DNA of 64,000 bases from Anaerostipes sp. Its GTDB lineage: Bacteria > Bacillota > Clostridia > Lachnospirales > Lachnospiraceae. The notes under the pieces are model-generated. The model was given only the letters and a program-made list of their open reading frames with translations, did not search any database and was not told the origin of the DNA. The translations under genes and the position numbers were made by a program. Location: contig JAQWFL010000004.1 of NCBI GenBank assembly GCA_028704435.1, positions 51,254 through 115,253 of the forward strand, given 5' to 3'. Below, piece after piece: positions 17,447-26,481 of this stretch (positions are counted from its first letter, which is position 1; each line of letters opens with the position of its first letter).

Positions 17447-17917
17447 TTAAACATCAGCGGCTCTTTTTACGACCTTATAAATTTCTTCTGATGTTTTGGC
17501 ATCTTTTAATTCATTCAAAACTGCTTTATCGCTAAACATTCCTATTATTTTTTGCAACATTTTCAAATGCATGGTTGGATCATTTAGTGCAAGCATAAAA
17601 ATCATTTCTACATCTAAAGTTTTTTTCTTATTTCCCATCTCATGGAACGAAACGGGATTTTGCAATTTAGCAATTGAAATACATCCTTCATTCACATGAT
17701 TGCTGTCTGTATGTGGCATGGCAATAATAATTCCAGCAGTAGGCAATCCAGTTGGAAACACTGCCTCCCTGTCTTTTAGAGCCTGCACATAACTTTCTTT
17801 TGCAATTCCATCTTTTACAAGTTTTCCTCCCATAACTTCAAATACTTCATCTTGATTCTTTACTGAAAGATTCTCGTAAATATATTCTTTTTTTATTAAT
17901 TCTCCAGCTATTGACAT
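17447..17917 (-). CDS. PTS fructose/mannitol-type IIA component
   Basis: A 156-residue EIIA-2 domain protein. MPHTDSNHV contains the phospho-histidine (His69), preceded by FPTGLPTAGIIIA; MLALNDPTMHLKMLQKI is also family-like. It receives phosphate from HPr and passes it to the adjacent IIB. It follows the dehydrogenase gene by 11 bp and is in the same operon. Confidence 0.92.
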   Translation of the reverse strand: MSIAGELIKKEYIYENLSVKNQDEVFEVMGGKLVKDGIAKESYVQALKDREAVFPTGLPTAGIIIAMPHTDSNHVNEGCISIAKLQNPVSFHEMGNKKKTLDVEMIFMLALNDPTMHLKMLQKIIGMFSDKAVLNELKDAKTSEEIYKVVKRAADV

Positions 17918-17928
17918 ATCATGTCTCC

Positions 17929-18951
17929 TTAGTCATCATAAACAATACAATTTTTAATCACTTTTCCCGCTGCATGCTCTCTAATTGCTGCTTCTGTATC
18001 TTCAATTTTATATTCATGTTCAACAAAATCTTTTGCCTTAATTGCTCCCATCTTCAATAGTTCAAAGGCTGCATTTACATGCTGAGGTGTCGTATGGAAT
18101 ACTCCCTTGATTGTAATTTGTTCATAGTGCATCCTTGTACAATCAATATTGACACTTGTATCTTTTTTCGTTCCACCAAAACATAAAACTTGTCCACCTG
18201 CTCTAACTTGCTGAAATGCAATTTCCCATACTTGTGGTAACCCTGCTGCTTCAATTGCAACATCCACTCCACGGCTGTCTTCTGTCAAATTTCTTACTGC
18301 CTCAATCTGATCTTGTTCATCAATATTAATTGTTTCAACAGCTCCTAATTTTGCTGCTAACTTTAATCGATTTGCCTGCTTGTCACATGCAATCACTCTT
18401 GCCCCTCTTAAATAAGCTAATCGAATAAACATAAGCCCAATTGGTCCACATCCATTGACAACAACTGTATCTCCTAATTCAATCGTTACATTGGAAATTC
18501 CGTATACTGCACATGACAATGGCTCTGTTAATGCTGCCTGCTTATACTCCATGTTATCTGGCAACTTAAACATTGTTTCATTTACAATATTGGCTGGAAT
18601 TAATTGATATTCACCATATGCACCTAAGTTAGATGGTAAATCAGTACACATAGAATGCTGACCCTTTTTACACCAATAGCACTTATGACAAGGTGCTGTG
18701 TTGTGTGCTACAACTCTATCTCCAATTTTAAACTTTGTGACACCCTCTCCAATGGCAATAATATCACCTGATGCCTCGTGTCCAATTAAGTGAGGTGGCT
18801 GGTATCGATAGCCTCTCATAAACATTTTACAATCAGTTCCACACGTTAATGTTACCTTATTCTTTACTACAACCTCTCCAGGTCCCGGTGTGGGAATTTC
18901 TGCCTCTTCCAATCTAATATCCTGAATGCCATGATATACAATTCTCTTCAT
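17929..18951 (-). CDS. Zinc-dependent medium-chain dehydrogenase (sorbitol/galactitol-phosphate dehydrogenase type)
   Basis: A 340-residue MDR enzyme that probably oxidises the imported polyol phosphate to a ketose phosphate with NAD(P). It shows the catalytic zinc region (TCGTDCK, IGHEASGDI), the structural zinc lobe with four Cys (CHKCYWCKKGQHSMC), and a Rossmann motif VVNGCGPIGLMFIRLA. As first gene of the operon it follows the cre-like site and a TATAAT box. Relatives include GatD and L-threonine dehydrogenase; the PTS context favours a polyol phosphate. Confidence 0.85.
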   Translation of the reverse strand: MKRIVYHGIQDIRLEEAEIPTPGPGEVVVKNKVTLTCGTDCKMFMRGYRYQPPHLIGHEASGDIIAIGEGVTKFKIGDRVVAHNTAPCHKCYWCKKGQHSMCTDLPSNLGAYGEYQLIPANIVNETMFKLPDNMEYKQAALTEPLSCAVYGISNVTIELGDTVVVNGCGPIGLMFIRLAYLRGARVIACDKQANRLKLAAKLGAVETINIDEQDQIEAVRNLTEDSRGVDVAIEAAGLPQVWEIAFQQVRAGGQVLCFGGTKKDTSVNIDCTRMHYEQITIKGVFHTTPQHVNAAFELLKMGAIKAKDFVEHEYKIEDTEAAIREHAAGKVIKNCIVYDD

Positions 18952-18981
18952 TTTTTCCTCCTTGCTTTAGGTTATCTTGTT

Positions 18982-19022
18982 ATTATATCTGGGTCGTCAC
19001 CCAATGAACTCGTTAACGAATT
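18982..19022 (-). promoter_or_regulatory. Promoter and dyad (cre/activator-like) site of the polyol operon
   Basis: Minus-strand TATAAT at 18982-18987 has no good -35. A dyad with core TCGTTAACGA (19010-19019) is centred about 40 bases before the expected start point, where activators often bind. Read on the plus strand, 19005-19018 matches the CcpA cre consensus TGWAANCGNTNWCA except at two positions. A second small inverted repeat, TGGGT-CGTC-ACCCA, lies at 18990-19003. Catabolite control and PRD-regulator activation are both plausible; neither is proven. Confidence 0.55.
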
Positions 19023-19029
19023 GTTCCCT

Positions 19030-21117
19030 CTATGATTGATACTTTTTTAAAATATTAATAATTTGTTTTTCACTCTTTGCTTCTACTAACTGTTTAATTC
19101 CTTTCTCATCTGCTGCTAAATTTGTCATTTGTAACATTGCTTTTAAATGTTTTTTTTCATCAATTGGTGCTAACATTATAAAAACATGTACATCCAAACC
19201 TCCAAATCTCACTGGCTTATCAAGCACCAGCATTGACATTCCCAATTTTTTCACGCCAAACTTTGGCATTCCATGGGGTACAGCAATCTTTCCTCCAAAA
19301 ATAATATAAATTGATTCATCATTATATTGGCTAATTACCTTGTTCACATATTCTGTTGTAACATTCTGTTTGTCTAATAAAGGCTGTGCAACTACCCTCA
19401 TTGCCTCTCTCCAGTCTCCAACCCTCTCATTTTGTTGAATGTAATCTGCACTAAGCAAATCTGTGATATTTACATCTTCGCTCATTTCTTCCTTGGAACT
19501 ACTATCATCAATATCAACAGAAAAATATCTCTTCAATTCTCTTTTAAGCATTTTTTCTTGTTTTACGTTGATGCATTTTTCCATTTCAATATATTTCTTT
19601 ACAATATCCATTACCTCTTCCACATCGTACTCTACTGTTTTAATTCCATATATTTCTTCTAATACTTTTTTTCTCAAGGCTTTTTTATCATGAATTGTAA
19701 TAACTGGATCAACCATAAAAACCAGCTTTTTTGTCTTTAGTGAAACTGGTGAAAAAACAATATCATATGTATTTTCATTTCTTGTTTCAAACTCCCTCAC
19801 GGATGTGGTATCAAGAAAAATAAACTCTGGGAACAATTCTTTTAGTGAAGTATGCATTACTTTTGATACAGTGATTCCATTTGGACAAACAACCAATGCT
19901 CTTGGTTTTTCTACTAATTTTTGTCCTTCTTTTCGAAACCAACTTGCCACAAACATTGTAATAAACTTCAACTCAATTTCTGGAATCTTGCTTCCAATTA
20001 ACTCCTCCATTGGTTTCATACACTGTTGTAATAATAAATGAATTTCCTGTAATTCATTTTCATACATCTCTACATTTACAAGATCTAAAAGATTTCCTGT
20101 CAACGTTAAATTATATTTAATTCTGTAATATGCAGGCTTCATATGCTGTACCAGCATTTGAATCAAATGTTCCCTATCCTGAAATACAATACATGCTCTA
20201 TTCTCAAATCTACTCACTACTTCTTCTACTGCACTTTGAATCTCTATCATCTTTGCTTCTGATAAAACCATCTCTCCTACAAGACTAGTAGATAGTAGTT
20301 GTAATGTTATAAAAAAACGCTCTTGTTTTGGCACCTCTCCAATGGATGACAACAACCGTTCTGCAAACGCATATTCTTTGGTATCTGATAATTCCTGACA
20401 TAACATCTCATCTGCTTGAAGATAATATCCATTTTCTATTCTTCGATACACAAGTGCTAAAGCATATGGTGTTGTCTCCATCTTATCATCTGTATATGCG
20501 ATCCGTAGTTCCTCTTCAATTGTCTCCAACCAGTCTCTAAACTTCTCCACCTCTTCATTGGTTACATGTGTAATATGACCTATCATGTATCTTCCAAAAG
20601 ATATATTTAGAATCTGATTTACAAGCTCGATTAATAACTTTCGTATTTCAAACTCGTTTCCCTTTATAAAATAGCCTTTTAATCTTGTATATTTTAACTC
20701 TAATTTATGTATACTCAACTTTTCTTTCACAATTTTCAAGTCACTTAAAATTGTGTTTTTGCTGACCTGCAATTCAGAAACAAAATGTTGCAGGGATAAA
20801 TCTTCCTCCATGGTAATTATCATTAACATGAGTAATTCTACTCTTTCAGCTTCAGACGGAATATAATCTTTTAGATTTATTTTGCCAGAACATTTATCCA
20901 ATAACTCTTTTAAATCATCTGAAACAATTAATTCTCCTGACCGCTTCTTGACAATTGGTGTTATTTTTCGTTCTCTTAAATATGCATTTATTTTACTAAT
21001 ACTATACATAAACTGCCTCAAGGAAATCTCATACTTCGCTTGTATTTCCTTTGAATTATGTCTGACTCCTGCTGCAATATCATTTAAAATCATTTCACTT
21101 CGCTCATCCAAATGCAT
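19030..21117 (-). CDS. PRD-containing transcriptional regulator with EIIB-Gat and EIIA domains (MtlR/LicR type)
   Basis: A 695-residue sugar-responsive activator. The order is N-terminal helix-turn-helix domains (EMILNDIAAGVRHNSKEIQ; LLMLMIITMEEDLSLQHFV and SKNTILSDL), two PRD domains (about 180-400), an EIIB-like domain (RALVVCPNGITVSKVM, Cys) and a C-terminal EIIA-2 domain (KIAVPHGMP, phospho-His). Phosphorylation by PTS proteins would tune its activity. It lies 78 bp upstream of the polyol operon on the same strand and is its likely activator. Length and order match MtlR-type regulators. Confidence 0.88.
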   Translation of the reverse strand: MHLDERSEMILNDIAAGVRHNSKEIQAKYEISLRQFMYSISKINAYLRERKITPIVKKRSGELIVSDDLKELLDKCSGKINLKDYIPSEAERVELLMLMIITMEEDLSLQHFVSELQVSKNTILSDLKIVKEKLSIHKLELKYTRLKGYFIKGNEFEIRKLLIELVNQILNISFGRYMIGHITHVTNEEVEKFRDWLETIEEELRIAYTDDKMETTPYALALVYRRIENGYYLQADEMLCQELSDTKEYAFAERLLSSIGEVPKQERFFITLQLLSTSLVGEMVLSEAKMIEIQSAVEEVVSRFENRACIVFQDREHLIQMLVQHMKPAYYRIKYNLTLTGNLLDLVNVEMYENELQEIHLLLQQCMKPMEELIGSKIPEIELKFITMFVASWFRKEGQKLVEKPRALVVCPNGITVSKVMHTSLKELFPEFIFLDTTSVREFETRNENTYDIVFSPVSLKTKKLVFMVDPVITIHDKKALRKKVLEEIYGIKTVEYDVEEVMDIVKKYIEMEKCINVKQEKMLKRELKRYFSVDIDDSSSKEEMSEDVNITDLLSADYIQQNERVGDWREAMRVVAQPLLDKQNVTTEYVNKVISQYNDESIYIIFGGKIAVPHGMPKFGVKKLGMSMLVLDKPVRFGGLDVHVFIMLAPIDEKKHLKAMLQMTNLAADEKGIKQLVEAKSEKQIINILKKYQS

Positions 21118-21281
21118 ATCTTCTTCCCTCCTCTTTAACCATATTGTATTTTACATATTGCACAAATTCAATTCAATTTGGTCACATTCTTTGTTGATTA
21201 TTGCTAAGTTTTTTGTGATGAATTTTTGCAACCCTATATACTTACTAGCTTTTTAACCTTCTATTTCCTAATTTTGAATAT

Positions 21282-21328
21282 AAAAAAACAGATATTATAG
21301 TTTCGATTATCGAACTATAATACCTGTT
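21282..21328 (-). terminator. Terminator of the NSS transporter gene
   Basis: A long AT-rich stem (ACAG-a-TATTATAGTT against AACTATAATA-c-CTGT) with a short loop, followed on the minus strand by seven T. It separates the transporter gene from the PRD regulator. Confidence 0.8.
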
Positions 21329-21353
21329 CCCCTTTTCTATCTTCTTCTGTTTC

Positions 21354-22721
21354 TTAAAAGAATTTCACAATATATCCTTGAATAAATATCACTAATACGA
21401 TCACTGGTAAAATATAAGTTACATACCCACGCACAATTCTTGGGAATTTCCACCCTTTTCCTTCATTTGCTTCCTTCATAAAGTTATCAAATCCCCATCC
21501 ATAACGACTTGTACAGAACAACAAATATATAATACTTCCAATTGGCAAAATATTATTGCTTACAATGAAATCTTCTAAATCAAGAACTGTTGTCCCTGCT
21601 CCAAATGGCTCAAAATGGCTCAAAATATTAAAACCTAATACACATGGCAGTGACAATAAAATCAAGGCAAGCATATTAAAAATAATTGCTTTCTTTTTAC
21701 TACACCCAGTCAGGTCTGTGGCAAATGCAATAATATTCTGGAACACTGCAATCACTGTTGACAGTGCTGCAAATGACATAAATAGAAAGAATAAAGTTCC
21801 CCAGATTCGTCCTCCCGGCATATGAAGAAATACATTTGGCAGCGTAATAAATATAAGAGATGGTCCCGCATCTGGTCTTATATCATACGCAAAGCAGGCT
21901 GGAAATATAATAAGCCCTGCCATCAATGCAACTGCGGTGTCAAGCAAAGTTACACTCACAGCTTCTCCCGTTAAACGGTGGTCCTTTCCGATATAACTCC
22001 CAAAAACCGCCAATGCTCCAATTCCAATGCTCAATGTAAAAAACGCCTGCCCCATAGCTGCAAGAATCGCCTCTCCAGGTCCATTTTCTAACATCTTATT
22101 AAAATCAGGTTTTAGATAAAACTTAAGCCCTTCTCCTGATCCTTCCATAAAGACTGAATGTATCACCAAGACTACCATAAGTACGAGAAGGCTTACCATC
22201 ATAATCTTTGTAATTTTTTCCACTCCATTGACAAGGCCTCCGCCACAGACCCAAAAACAAAGTACCACAACTAAAACCATAAAAACTATCATCAGTATTG
22301 GTTTTGATAAGATTTGATTAAATTCTTCGGATACCTGGCTTGACTCCAGTCCTACAAAATCTCCCTTAAGCATTTTGAAAAAATACATAATCATCCATCC
22401 CGCCACTGTTGTATAGAACATCATTAATAAATAGTTTCCTGCGATGGCAATATACTTTACTAAATGCCATTTACTATTCTTTGGCTCCAAAGCATCAAAG
22501 GATAGTGCAACACTCCTTTGGCTGGCTCGTCCCACAGAGAACTCCATAATGACAATTGGCAGCCCTAAAATTACTAAGAATAGCATATAGATTAAGACAA
22601 AGGCTGCTCCACCATATTGTCCTACAATGTAAGGAAACCTCCATACATTCCCCAAACCAATGGCACAACCCGCCGATATTAGTATGAATCCCAAACGGGA
22701 GGAAAACTTCTCTCGCTTCAT
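21354..22721 (-). CDS. Sodium-dependent NSS (SNF) family transporter
   Basis: A 455-residue, ~11-helix transporter. The N-terminal helix reads SRLGFILISAGCAIGLGNVWRF, the near-invariant NSS signature for sodium and substrate binding (also VGQYGGAAFVLIYMLF). These proteins use sodium gradients to import amino acids such as tryptophan, tyrosine or branched-chain residues. SD AAGGAGAT precedes the ATG. It is a single-gene unit; the substrate is not clear from sequence. Confidence 0.92.
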   Translation of the reverse strand: MKREKFSSRLGFILISAGCAIGLGNVWRFPYIVGQYGGAAFVLIYMLFLVILGLPIVIMEFSVGRASQRSVALSFDALEPKNSKWHLVKYIAIAGNYLLMMFYTTVAGWMIMYFFKMLKGDFVGLESSQVSEEFNQILSKPILMIVFMVLVVVLCFWVCGGGLVNGVEKITKIMMVSLLVLMVVLVIHSVFMEGSGEGLKFYLKPDFNKMLENGPGEAILAAMGQAFFTLSIGIGALAVFGSYIGKDHRLTGEAVSVTLLDTAVALMAGLIIFPACFAYDIRPDAGPSLIFITLPNVFLHMPGGRIWGTLFFLFMSFAALSTVIAVFQNIIAFATDLTGCSKKKAIIFNMLALILLSLPCVLGFNILSHFEPFGAGTTVLDLEDFIVSNNILPIGSIIYLLFCTSRYGWGFDNFMKEANEGKGWKFPRIVRGYVTYILPVIVLVIFIQGYIVKFF

Positions 22722-22873
22722 TTTTATAATCTCCTTCTAATTTTCTTTTTTATTTCAAACAGAATCTATTTATTATAACATGTCTTTTTATTTGTTTCCA
22801 TTTTTATAACAATTTCTTCACTTCCTGTTCACATTCCATTGTTATTGTAAATAAAAAGAAAAGGAGAGAATCT

Positions 22874-23788
22874 ATGAATAAAAAAAATGTATTTAAAATT
22901 ATTTTAGACTTCGTTATGGCAGTTGTTTTAGCTTTAATGTTTCGTAAAATGTCACTAGGACTTAATTTTCATGAAATAGGAGGTCTGGTTCTACTAGGCG
23001 TCTTTATTTTCCACATTATTTTAAATTGGAAATGGGTCGCTGTCACCACAAGAAATGTATTTAAAAAAGAAACTCCAAAGAAGATTAAAATTTGTTATTT
23101 TGTTAATGTATTATTAATCGTTTGTTTCTTCTGCATCGGAATCAGTGGAGTCTTTATTTCAAAAATTGTATTTAATATCAATGCACTTCAAAATGTCCCT
23201 TGGCAAATGATTCACTATACTAGTTCGGCCGTTGCTCTACTGTTGGTTGGAATTCATCTTGGATTACACGTTTCATTTATCACTGGAATGTTGAGTAAGA
23301 TGTTACCTGGAAAAGGAAAGCCACAAAAAATGATTGGAATTGTACTTAGTATCATCCTCATTGGATTTGGGGCTTACAGTTTAAAAACAACAAGTTATAT
23401 TCAATGGATTACCATGCCTGTCACTGGACAAAGTGCAAAGGGACACAATTTTAACAAAAACGAAACACCTCCATCCAGAAATAAACCAAGTGGATCTGCT
23501 CCATCAGTTCAGGATTCTGGAAGTAGTTCTGACTCTTCCACGACAAGTGATGAAAATGTTGAATTTAATAACGAAAATCCAGAATCAAGTAATCAAGGTA
23601 AAGGAAAAGGATTTGGTGCTGGCGGACAAAACAGAAAAGGACTTGGAAATAAAAATGGAGAGCAAAGTATAAGTATACAAAGTGCTTTACTGACCATAGG
23701 AAACTTCTTTTCTATCACCTATTTATTTGCAGCAATTACGGCATTGATTTACCATCTACTGACTCGTAACAAAAAGCATAGTAGCTGA
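22874..23788 (+). CDS. DUF4405 domain membrane protein with a low-complexity loop
   Basis: A 304-residue protein. Residues 1-160 carry four hydrophobic segments with conserved-looking histidines (NFHEIGG, FHIILNWKW, MIHYTSS, IHLGLH) as in DUF4405 proteins, whose His placement resembles cytochrome b-like helices; heme binding is only inferred. Residues ~190-265 are a Ser/Asn/Gly-rich linker, followed by one last membrane helix. SD AAGGAGAG precedes the ATG. It is a single-gene unit, and its redox or sensory role is unknown. Confidence 0.7.
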   Translation: MNKKNVFKIILDFVMAVVLALMFRKMSLGLNFHEIGGLVLLGVFIFHIILNWKWVAVTTRNVFKKETPKKIKICYFVNVLLIVCFFCIGISGVFISKIVFNINALQNVPWQMIHYTSSAVALLLVGIHLGLHVSFITGMLSKMLPGKGKPQKMIGIVLSIILIGFGAYSLKTTSYIQWITMPVTGQSAKGHNFNKNETPPSRNKPSGSAPSVQDSGSSSDSSTTSDENVEFNNENPESSNQGKGKGFGAGGQNRKGLGNKNGEQSISIQSALLTIGNFFSITYLFAAITALIYHLLTRNKKHSS

Positions 23789-23807
23789 ATTAGAATAAGT
23801 TTTATTT

Positions 23808-23838
23808 AAAAAGCAGGAGAATCAAAACCTCCTGCTTT
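23808..23838. terminator. Bidirectional terminator
   Basis: AGCAGGAG / CTCCTGCT stem with a 9-base loop between the convergent DUF4405 and CorA genes; TTTTT follows on the minus strand and TTT on the plus strand. Confidence 0.75.
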
Positions 23839-23840
23839 CA

Positions 23841-24680
23841 CTACATAAACTTCTTTTTTGAAACCCATACACAAAATCCAACAATTAATCCACTTAACAC
23901 AATAATCATCGGATATCCCAAATGCCATGTAAGTTCAGGCATAGCTGCAAAATTCATTCCATACCATCCTGTAATCAATGTAAGAGGCATAAATATAGTT
24001 GCCACAACAGTAAGTACTTTCATGATTTCATTTTGTCTAGAATCCACCTGTGCCTGATACACCTCCTGTACCTGTTTTGTATATTCTCGTAATACTTGCA
24101 CTCTGCTCTGAAGTCTGTCAGCACGATGTTCTAAGGCATCATACATACGTGTTAGCCTGTCATCAGAAAAATAATACTCCTGTATAGTTTCACCCAGCAT
24201 AGAAAGCTGACCATAATATATATATATCACTCTTAGAATTCTCCGGTATTCCGGCATTCTTCCATTAAATTTATCTAAATTTCCATTTAAAATTTCTTCT
24301 TCCACATCTCCAATGTCATCTTCAATTTCTTCCAGCATTGACATATCAGTTGATACAATCTCAATTATAAACCTCTGAAACAGTTCCCTTACTCCATCTT
24401 TCTCTTCCATCAGCCGTTTCGCCTTGTCCAACAAAGGTTTTGCAAAATCTGTGTTATCAATTAAAATCAACTCATCTTCTGATAGTATAAAACTAATCTT
24501 GTAACTGTGTTCAAAATTACTTTTTTTATTTGGAATGAGTAAATTACCGCTGACACTTTTTGAAAATAATTCCACCTTACACGAACTAATATCCTCAAAC
24601 TCACGACTTAAATGATGAAAATGAGGTTTTCCCTGATACATCTCTTTCCATTGTTCATATGTGACTATTCTATCACTCAT
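23841..24680 (-). CDS. CorA-family magnesium/divalent cation transporter
   Basis: A 279-residue protein with a cytoplasmic alpha/beta and long-helix domain and two C-terminal membrane helices. The loop between them has the diagnostic GMN motif (GWYGMNFAAMPE). MSMLEEIEDDIGDVEEEIL and the Asp-Ser-Arg-Gln-Asn-Glu-Ile-Met stretch before the first helix are also CorA-like. SD GAGGAGGG precedes the ATG. It is a single gene; regulation is not visible. Confidence 0.92.
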   Translation of the reverse strand: MSDRIVTYEQWKEMYQGKPHFHHLSREFEDISSCKVELFSKSVSGNLLIPNKKSNFEHSYKISFILSEDELILIDNTDFAKPLLDKAKRLMEEKDGVRELFQRFIIEIVSTDMSMLEEIEDDIGDVEEEILNGNLDKFNGRMPEYRRILRVIYIYYGQLSMLGETIQEYYFSDDRLTRMYDALEHRADRLQSRVQVLREYTKQVQEVYQAQVDSRQNEIMKVLTVVATIFMPLTLITGWYGMNFAAMPELTWHLGYPMIIVLSGLIVGFCVWVSKKKFM

Positions 24681-24724
24681 ACTAGACCCTCCTCAGTCCA
24701 TATTATAACACATATATAAAACAC

Positions 24725-24763
24725 AAAAAAATCCTTTAGAGGATACCTCCTAAAGGATTTTTG
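24725..24763 (-). terminator. Terminator of the phloroglucinol/hydrogenase operon
   Basis: ATCCTTTAG pairs with CTAAAGGAT around an 10-base loop; on the minus strand it is followed by a T-run. It lies just after the hydrogenase stop codon at 24769, marking the likely end of the long operon. Confidence 0.8.
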
Positions 24764-24768
24764 TGCTT

Positions 24769-26481
24769 TTATTGTTCTATATGTAATAATTCATGGGATA
24801 AGTGTCCACATGGTTTTTCAAAAAATTCCTCATACAACCGAAGTACATCTGGATTCTCATGAGAATATCTCATTTGATTGCTTTGATCTAAAAAGTATAA
24901 GAAATTCCCCCGCTCTTGAGCCAGTTCCTTTCCATCATGAATTGGCTGACCTCCGCCACCAGAACATCCACCAGGACAAGCCATAACCTCTACAAAATGA
25001 TATTTTACCTCATTTCGTTTAATTGCTTCCATTAATTTTCTTGTATTGGCAAGTCCACTGACAACTGCAATCTTCACAGTTTTTCCTTGAATATCAAGTT
25101 CTGCTTCATTCCAGTCATATTTGTGCATTCCACGCACCTGCTTAAATGCGTCTGCCTCTAATTTTTCTCCTGTCATCAAGACATATGCACTACGAAGTGC
25201 CGCTTCCATAACACCTCCAGTTGCTCCAAAAATCACACCTGCACCAGTGCTGTTTGCAAAAGGAGTGTCAAAATATCCATCTTTTACTGCCGCCACATCC
25301 ACAAATTCAGAACGTACTAGTCGATCTAATTCTCTGGTTGTAAGAACACAATCAATTTCATGTCCTGCATATTCTTTATAGTAAAAATCCATATCCTTTT
25401 CTGCTTTTTTTGCCACGCAAGGCATAATAGACACACTATAAATATTTTCTGGGTTTACCTGTATCTGCTGTGCAAAATAACTCTTCATCACAGAACCAAA
25501 CATTTGCTGTGGAGATTTTGCACTAGACAATCTTGTTACCATTTTAGGATACTGTGTCTTCATAAAACGAACCCATCCTGGACAACAAGAAGTAAACATA
25601 GGATATTTATCCAAATTACCAGAAGTAAAGCGTTCAATAAATTCTGTTCCCTCTTCCATAATTGTCAAATCTGCTGTAAATGAAGTATCAAATACATAGT
25701 CTGCACCCATTTTTCTTAAAATTGCAGCAATCTTTTCTACCGTTCCTTGCTCTCTTGTTAATCCAAGGGATTCTGCCCATGCAGTTCTTACTGCTGGTGC
25801 AATCTGAACTACAACAGTTTTATTCTCATCTGCAATTGCATCTAAAAATTCCTGTGTATCATCTCTTTCTCTTAAAGCTCCCACTGGACAGTGGGTAATA
25901 CATTGTCCACATAAAGAACAGTCTGCTGTTTCAATATCCCGATTCAATGAAACTCCCACAGAGGTTCTTGCTCCTGTGCTTGTTACATCCCATATATTCA
26001 ATCCCTGAACCTTGTCACAAATTTGAACACATCGCATACATTTAATACACTTGTCCCCATCACGAATTAAAGGGAAATCTGCATTCCATATTTCCTTTGG
26101 TACTTCTTCCTTGTACGGAAGTTCTAGAATATTCAGTTCATTGGCTAAAGACTGTAACGTACAGTTTTGACTTCGACTACAGATTGCACACTGCATATTA
26201 TGCTGAGAAAGTAACATAGATACTGTTTTTCTTCGATTTCGGCGCACTTTGGGACTATTTGTATACAAAATCATTCCCTCTTGTACTGTATTATTACAAG
26301 AAGTAACTAATTGCTCTTTTCCTTCTTGTTCCACAACGCAAACCCTGCAAGCTGCTATTTCATTAATATCTTTTAAATAACACAGCTTAGGAATCTTAAT
26401 ATGATTCAGTGCTGCAGCTTCCATAATTGTTGTTCCTTCTGGAACAATCACTGCTTTTCCATTGATTGTTAATCTTACCAT
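24769..26481 (-). CDS. [FeFe]-hydrogenase catalytic subunit (group A, HndD-like)
   Basis: A 570-residue iron-only hydrogenase. Order: N-terminal [2Fe-2S] domain (Cys34, Cys45, Cys48, Cys62 region), His/Cys-ligated cluster (HNMQCAICSRSQNC), two [4Fe-4S] ferredoxin motifs (CIKCMRCVQIC; CSLCGQCITHC), then the H-cluster motifs TSCCPGW, MPCVAKK and ACPGGCSGGGGQP. It is soluble with no export signal. It starts inside the 3' end of the NuoF-GltD fusion gene, so the two are translationally coupled and probably form a complex exchanging electrons between NAD(P)H, ferredoxin and H2. Confidence 0.95.
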   Translation of the reverse strand: MVRLTINGKAVIVPEGTTIMEAAALNHIKIPKLCYLKDINEIAACRVCVVEQEGKEQLVTSCNNTVQEGMILYTNSPKVRRNRRKTVSMLLSQHNMQCAICSRSQNCTLQSLANELNILELPYKEEVPKEIWNADFPLIRDGDKCIKCMRCVQICDKVQGLNIWDVTSTGARTSVGVSLNRDIETADCSLCGQCITHCPVGALRERDDTQEFLDAIADENKTVVVQIAPAVRTAWAESLGLTREQGTVEKIAAILRKMGADYVFDTSFTADLTIMEEGTEFIERFTSGNLDKYPMFTSCCPGWVRFMKTQYPKMVTRLSSAKSPQQMFGSVMKSYFAQQIQVNPENIYSVSIMPCVAKKAEKDMDFYYKEYAGHEIDCVLTTRELDRLVRSEFVDVAAVKDGYFDTPFANSTGAGVIFGATGGVMEAALRSAYVLMTGEKLEADAFKQVRGMHKYDWNEAELDIQGKTVKIAVVSGLANTRKLMEAIKRNEVKYHFVEVMACPGGCSGGGGQPIHDGKELAQERGNFLYFLDQSNQMRYSHENPDVLRLYEEFFEKPCGHLSHELLHIEQ

